Assembly: GCF_001187535.1 (NCBI RefSeq)
Contig: NZ_LFIO01000270.1
Location: forward strand, 1-64,000
DNA length: 64,000 nucleotides
Direction of reading: 5' to 3'
Source of the DNA: Rhizobium ecuadorense
GTDB taxonomy: Bacteria; Pseudomonadota; Alphaproteobacteria; Rhizobiales; Rhizobiaceae
Position 1 is the stretch's first letter; every line of letters starts with the position of its first letter. Position numbers and translations under genes: made by a program. Of this stretch, positions 60,795 to 64,000 are shown in pieces. The notes beneath the pieces are model-generated. The model worked only from the letters and a program-made list of their open reading frames with translations, ran no database searches and was not told where the DNA came from.

Positions 60795-61927
60795 CAGGCA
60801 ATCTCCTCAGTCTTTACCCATCGGCCCTCGTCGGCCGAAACAAGAACCGCTTCGACCACGCGGTCGACGGTGTATCCAAACTCGAAATCGGCGACCCAGC
60901 TCTTGCCGGAAACGACGGACTCGATCAGGCGACGCGCCTCGATGATCTTGAGATCGTTGTAACCAAGGGGATTTCCCTGAAGCCCGAAGAAGGCCGCATA
61001 ATCCGGGTGCTGCGGCGCGACGAGGACACGCTTGTAGCCCCGCTCTGCCGGATCATCGGTCTGGCGGTAGAGGTTCAGCTCGTTCATGCGCTCCTGATCG
61101 AAAAACAGCGCACCCTTGGTGCCCTGGATTTCGTAAGAGAGGTAAAGCTTGCGCCCGGTTCCGATACGGCTAGCTTCGAGATAGCCGGAAGCACCATTCT
61201 TGAAGCGGCAGATGAAGTGCGCGAGGTCATCGTTTTCAACAGTGCGCTCGGCGCCCTTTTCGTCACGACGCTTGGCATGAAGGATCTGGCGCGCGCCACT
61301 CACCTCTGTGACTTCGCCGACGAGGTAGTGAGCGAGGCTCAGCACGTGGCTCGCCATGTCGCCAAGGGCACCAGCTTTGCCCGCAGCAGCCGCGTCGGTC
61401 CGCCATGTGAACGGAAAGCTTTCATCGACCATGTAGTCGTTGTCGAAGGTGCCGCGGAAATGGAAGATCTCGCCAAGATCACCATTCTCGATAAGCTGCC
61501 GTGCATAGGCCTGAATCGGGCTGCACAGGTAGTTGAACCCGACCAGCGTGACGACGCCTGCCTCCTTGGCGGCCTCATGCATCGCACGTGCCTCGGCTGC
61601 AGTGTTCGCCATCGGCTTCTCGCAGTAGACGTGCTTGCCAGCGGCGATTGCCGCGAGAGCAATTTCCGGATGCGCGTCGTTTGGCGTCGTGATGTCGATG
61701 ACATCGATCTCTGGATCGTTGACGATGCTTTTCCAGTCGCTGGTGTGGCGCTCCACGCCAAACCGCTCTGCAAAGCCTTTTGCCGCGGCTTCGTTGACAT
61801 CGGCGACGGCCACGATTTTCAAGGTAGCAGGCTCTGCCCCGAAGATCCGGGTCGCATTCTCGAAGGCAGCCGCATGGGCTCGACCCATCCAGCCTGCGCC
61901 GATGAGACCAATTTTAATAACGGTCAC
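60794..61927 (-). CDS. Gfo/Idh/MocA-family oxidoreductase
   Basis: 377 residues from a GTG start (61927) after GGAGAAGC. Rossmann GLIGAGWMGRAHAAAFE, YCEKPMANTAAEA with the active Lys, and ALGDMASHVLSLAHYLVGE, where the catalytic Asp/His is expected. The length and late block QHPDYAAFFGLQGNPLGYNDLKIIEARRLIESV fit the larger inositol/scyllo-inosamine dehydrogenase (IolU/MocA-like) group. Second such enzyme in the operon, probably for a different isomer. Confidence 0.9.
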   Translation of the reverse strand: MTVIKIGLIGAGWMGRAHAAAFENATRIFGAEPATLKIVAVADVNEAAAKGFAERFGVERHTSDWKSIVNDPEIDVIDITTPNDAHPEIALAAIAAGKHVYCEKPMANTAAEARAMHEAAKEAGVVTLVGFNYLCSPIQAYARQLIENGDLGEIFHFRGTFDNDYMVDESFPFTWRTDAAAAGKAGALGDMASHVLSLAHYLVGEVTEVSGARQILHAKRRDEKGAERTVENDDLAHFICRFKNGASGYLEASRIGTGRKLYLSYEIQGTKGALFFDQERMNELNLYRQTDDPAERGYKRVLVAPQHPDYAAFFGLQGNPLGYNDLKIIEARRLIESVVSGKSWVADFEFGYTVDRVVEAVLVSADEGRWVKTEEIA

Positions 61928-61948
61928 TTTGCTTCTCCGTGAGTATTA

Positions 61949-62752
61949 CTAGATCGTTCCGCCGAGCTCGTCCGAGAGGCTCTGCAATTCCTTACCGCCA
62001 GCCATCAGGTTCTGGAGTTCGTCGATGGCGATCTCGTCCTTCCTGAAGACGCCGAGGGTCTTGCCTCGGTTGAGAACCGTGAAGCGGTTCCCGACCGCGT
62101 AGGCATGACGCACGTTGTGAGTGATGAAGATCACGCCGAGCCCCTTCGAGCGAACCGCGTCGATATACTTCAAGACCATCGATGTCTGAGCGACGCCGAG
62201 CGCCGAGGTCGGCTCATCGAGGATGAGAACCTTCGCGCCGAAGTAAACCGCGCGGGCGATGGCGACGCACTGACGCTCGCCGCCTGAAAGCGTTCCGACG
62301 GCTTGGTTCGGGTCGCGGACATCGATGCCAATCTTCTTCATCTCGTCGTGTGTGACCATGTCGGCGAATTTAGTGTCGAACCACGAGATGGGACCCAACC
62401 GCTTCAGAGGCTCGCGACCCATGAAAAAGTTCCGGCTAACGGACATGAGCGGGATCATGGCGAGATCCTGGTACACGGTCGCGATCCCCGCATCCAGTGC
62501 ATCGCGGGGGCTACCAAATTCGACAGGCTTGCCGTCGACCAAGAACTCCCCAGAGGTAGGCTTGTGGACACCGGATAATGTCTTGATAAGCGTACTTTTC
62601 CCCGCGCCGTTGTCGCCGAGAAGGCAGAGCACTTCACTTGGATTAACACTGAGCGATACGCCGTTGAGTGCGATCACGGGGCCGAAGTGCTTGACCAGGT
62701 TCTTGATCTCGATGAAGGGCGCTGTGGTGGTTGTGTTTTGATGCTGTAGCAT
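61949..62752 (-). CDS. Sugar ABC transporter ATPase (FrcA-like, single domain)
   Basis: 267 residues. Walker [10 protein letters not shown] (46-54), signature [17 protein letters not shown], Walker [13 protein letters not shown], switch [12 protein letters not shown]. Single ABC domain, unlike the duplicated RbsA/XylG type, matching rhizobial FrcA (about 260 aa). Start ATG 62752 after GGAGAAGC; the longer frame is a shadow of the permease. 11 bases separate it from the permease stop. Confidence 0.93.
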   Translation of the reverse strand: MLQHQNTTTTAPFIEIKNLVKHFGPVIALNGVSLSVNPSEVLCLLGDNGAGKSTLIKTLSGVHKPTSGEFLVDGKPVEFGSPRDALDAGIATVYQDLAMIPLMSVSRNFFMGREPLKRLGPISWFDTKFADMVTHDEMKKIGIDVRDPNQAVGTLSGGERQCVAIARAVYFGAKVLILDEPTSALGVAQTSMVLKYIDAVRSKGLGVIFITHNVRHAYAVGNRFTVLNRGKTLGVFRKDEIAIDELQNLMAGGKELQSLSDELGGTI

Positions 62753-62763
62753 GTTGCTTCTCC

Positions 62764-63879
62764 TCAACGCTCGCCTGTGACGCGCTTGCGAATGATGTTG
62801 TTGAAGAGGACAGCAAGCAGCAGCATGCCGCCGAGGAAAACCTGGTACCAGTCCTGGTCGATCTGCGTGTAGGTAAGGCCGATCAGAACCATCCCGAAGA
62901 TAATGGAACCGAAGAACGCTCCGATGGCCGAGCCGTAGCCGCCCGTCAGAAGGCATCCGCCGATAACAGCGGCGATGATCGCTTCGAATTCCTTCTGGAA
63001 GCCGCGTCGCGCATCAGTTGAGCCTGCATCGAGGACGGTGAGAATGGCTACCAATGCCGCAGCACAAGCGGTCAGGATGAAAAGAGTGGTCTTTACGCGA
63101 GCGACCGGAACACCCGAATTGCGAGCGGCATTCGCGTCACCGCCGGCGGCGAAGATCCAGTTGCCGAAGCCCGTGCGGATGAGAAGGTACGTGGCAGCCA
63201 GCGCGATGACCAGGAACCAGAGCAGTTCCACCGGAACACCAGGCACCGTCGGGGAGCCGTTCGGAAATTTCGCAATGATGTCTTTGTCAGCGAGGGACTG
63301 GAAGAAATCTTTGAACGCGTCCCCGGAGAAGATCGGCGCCAGCGGGCTGCTGGCTACTGCATCCTTGATCCCGCGCATCTGAGTTGCGCCACCCGTCGCC
63401 CACTTCAGGCCGACCAGCGACAGTCCTCGCAGGACGAACAGGAATGCCAGCGTGACAATGAAAGAAGGCAGTCCAGTTCTCATGACGATCTGCGCGTTGA
63501 CGATCCCGAGAAGGGCTGCAACGGCGAGGGTCAGAAGAATGGCTACACTCAGGGGCATACCCCAAACAACAACCGCGGTCCCGAAGATCATGCCGCTAAA
63601 AGCGATCATCGAGCCGATCGACAGGTCGAACTCGCCGCCAATCATAAGAAGCGCGGCTGCAACGGCCAGGATACCGAGCTGTGAGGCAGGTGCCATGAAG
63701 TTCATCACGCCAGCCAGGGTGAACATCTGGGGGCTTGCCGTCGTGAGGAAAAACACGAAGACAAAGATCAGTCCCGCAAGCGCTCCAAGTTCCGGTCGCC
63801 GAATAAGCGAGGCCATCAATGAAACGCGGTTCAGACGTTCGTCTTTCGCACCATGAGGTGCCTTGGTTATGTCAACCAT
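62764..63879 (-). CDS. Sugar ABC transporter permease (FrcC/RbsC-like)
   Basis: 371 residues, about ten spans, BPD_transp_2 family: [32 protein letters not shown] is the conserved CUT2 permease motif, and [39 protein letters not shown] the coupling region. ATG 63879 follows CGGGAGACGAG. Pairs with the FrcA-like ATPase. Confidence 0.94.
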   Translation of the reverse strand: MVDITKAPHGAKDERLNRVSLMASLIRRPELGALAGLIFVFVFFLTTASPQMFTLAGVMNFMAPASQLGILAVAAALLMIGGEFDLSIGSMIAFSGMIFGTAVVVWGMPLSVAILLTLAVAALLGIVNAQIVMRTGLPSFIVTLAFLFVLRGLSLVGLKWATGGATQMRGIKDAVASSPLAPIFSGDAFKDFFQSLADKDIIAKFPNGSPTVPGVPVELLWFLVIALAATYLLIRTGFGNWIFAAGGDANAARNSGVPVARVKTTLFILTACAAALVAILTVLDAGSTDARRGFQKEFEAIIAAVIGGCLLTGGYGSAIGAFFGSIIFGMVLIGLTYTQIDQDWYQVFLGGMLLLAVLFNNIIRKRVTGER

Positions 63880-63936
63880 TTCTCGTCTCCCGAGCAGGCA
63901 TGGACGGCTCCAACACCATCCATGCCATCTCTCATG

Positions 63937-64000
63937 CTATCGGATTGATTTCTTGGCCAGTTCAAGGACCTGTGGCGCTTCCTTGGCGGTGATGAACTTC
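63937..64000 (-). CDS. Sugar-binding protein of the Frc-like transporter (C-terminus only)
   Basis: 20 codons plus stop TAG (63937-63939) read KFITAKEAPQVLELAKKSIR at the C-terminus. The gene continues past the right edge. The position upstream of an FrcC-like permease, with 57 bases between, fits the FrcB/RbsB periplasmic receptor; the sequence alone is too short to prove it. Confidence 0.6.
   Translation of the reverse strand, partial: KFITAKEAPQVLELAKKSIR

Overview
The window reads as accessory DNA of an alphaproteobacterium, most likely a member of the Rhizobiaceae (Rhizobium, Ensifer, Agrobacterium or Shinella type). The basis is high GC, strong purine-rich ribosome binding sites, dense ATGA-type gene overlaps, many ABC uptake systems with catabolic operons, a FixJ/NodW-like two-component pair, a FrcBCA-like sugar transporter and a DnaE2 remnant. 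Genus and replicon (plasmid, chromid or chromosome) cannot be decided from the sequence. No tRNA, rRNA, CRISPR array or replication origin was seen.

Layout. 0-3.1 kb: the tail of an alcohol dehydrogenase, then pntA-pntB transhydrogenase. 3.9-9.9 kb (minus): a P450 island with P450, ferredoxin, ferredoxin reductase, LigJ-like hydratase, LigK/RraA-like aldolase, a cupin and a binding protein that lacks an export signal. 10.1-14.7 kb (plus): a complete branched-chain-type ABC transporter divergent from the P450 operon, with an overlapping palindromic operator between them. 14.9-17.5 kb: a triple-PAS histidine kinase and FixJ-type regulator. 17.9-25.4 kb: small stress or detoxification genes (three alpha/beta hydrolases, PPOX, RidA, VOC, SDR, LysR) and an L,D-transpeptidase gene frameshifted at its catalytic motif. 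25.4-29.8 kb: a TetR-controlled set with a Tat-lipoprotein molybdopterin oxidoreductase and a membrane cytochrome b, with the same operator at two promoters. 30.1-33.0 kb: a scar holding a racemase fragment, an IS1595-type element with 57-bp terminal repeats, and an in-frame chimera of a chemoreceptor sensor with the C-terminus of DNA polymerase DnaE2.

33.5-48.4 kb is the most unusual stretch. It holds a UrtA-E-like ABC transporter with an amidohydrolase in its operon, a duplicated orphan binding protein, a KstD-like flavoprotein, and a bacterial split version of the plant Tm-1 protein (UPF0261 plus TIM-barrel PEP-hydrolase-like). Two more proteins carry related TIM barrels: a small divergent one and the sensor domain of an AAA+/Fis regulator that lacks the sigma54-contact loop. 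48.5-55.4 kb is a seven-gene sugar or polyol ABC operon. 55.7-64 kb is a polyol operon (SDR, HisD-like dehydrogenase, IolG-like, SMP-30, IolE-like, Gfo/Idh/MocA, FrcA/FrcC/FrcB-like) that continues beyond the right edge.

Five copies of an 18-bp direct-repeat element (consensus TTGGGTAAAATTGCGTAA) lie, all in the same orientation, upstream of the two UrtA-like genes, the Tm-1-like operon, the sugar ABC operon and the chemoreceptor chimera. I infer a local regulon, with the TIM-barrel/AAA/Fis protein as the best candidate regulator. This putative regulon is the best candidate for an undescribed system in the window.
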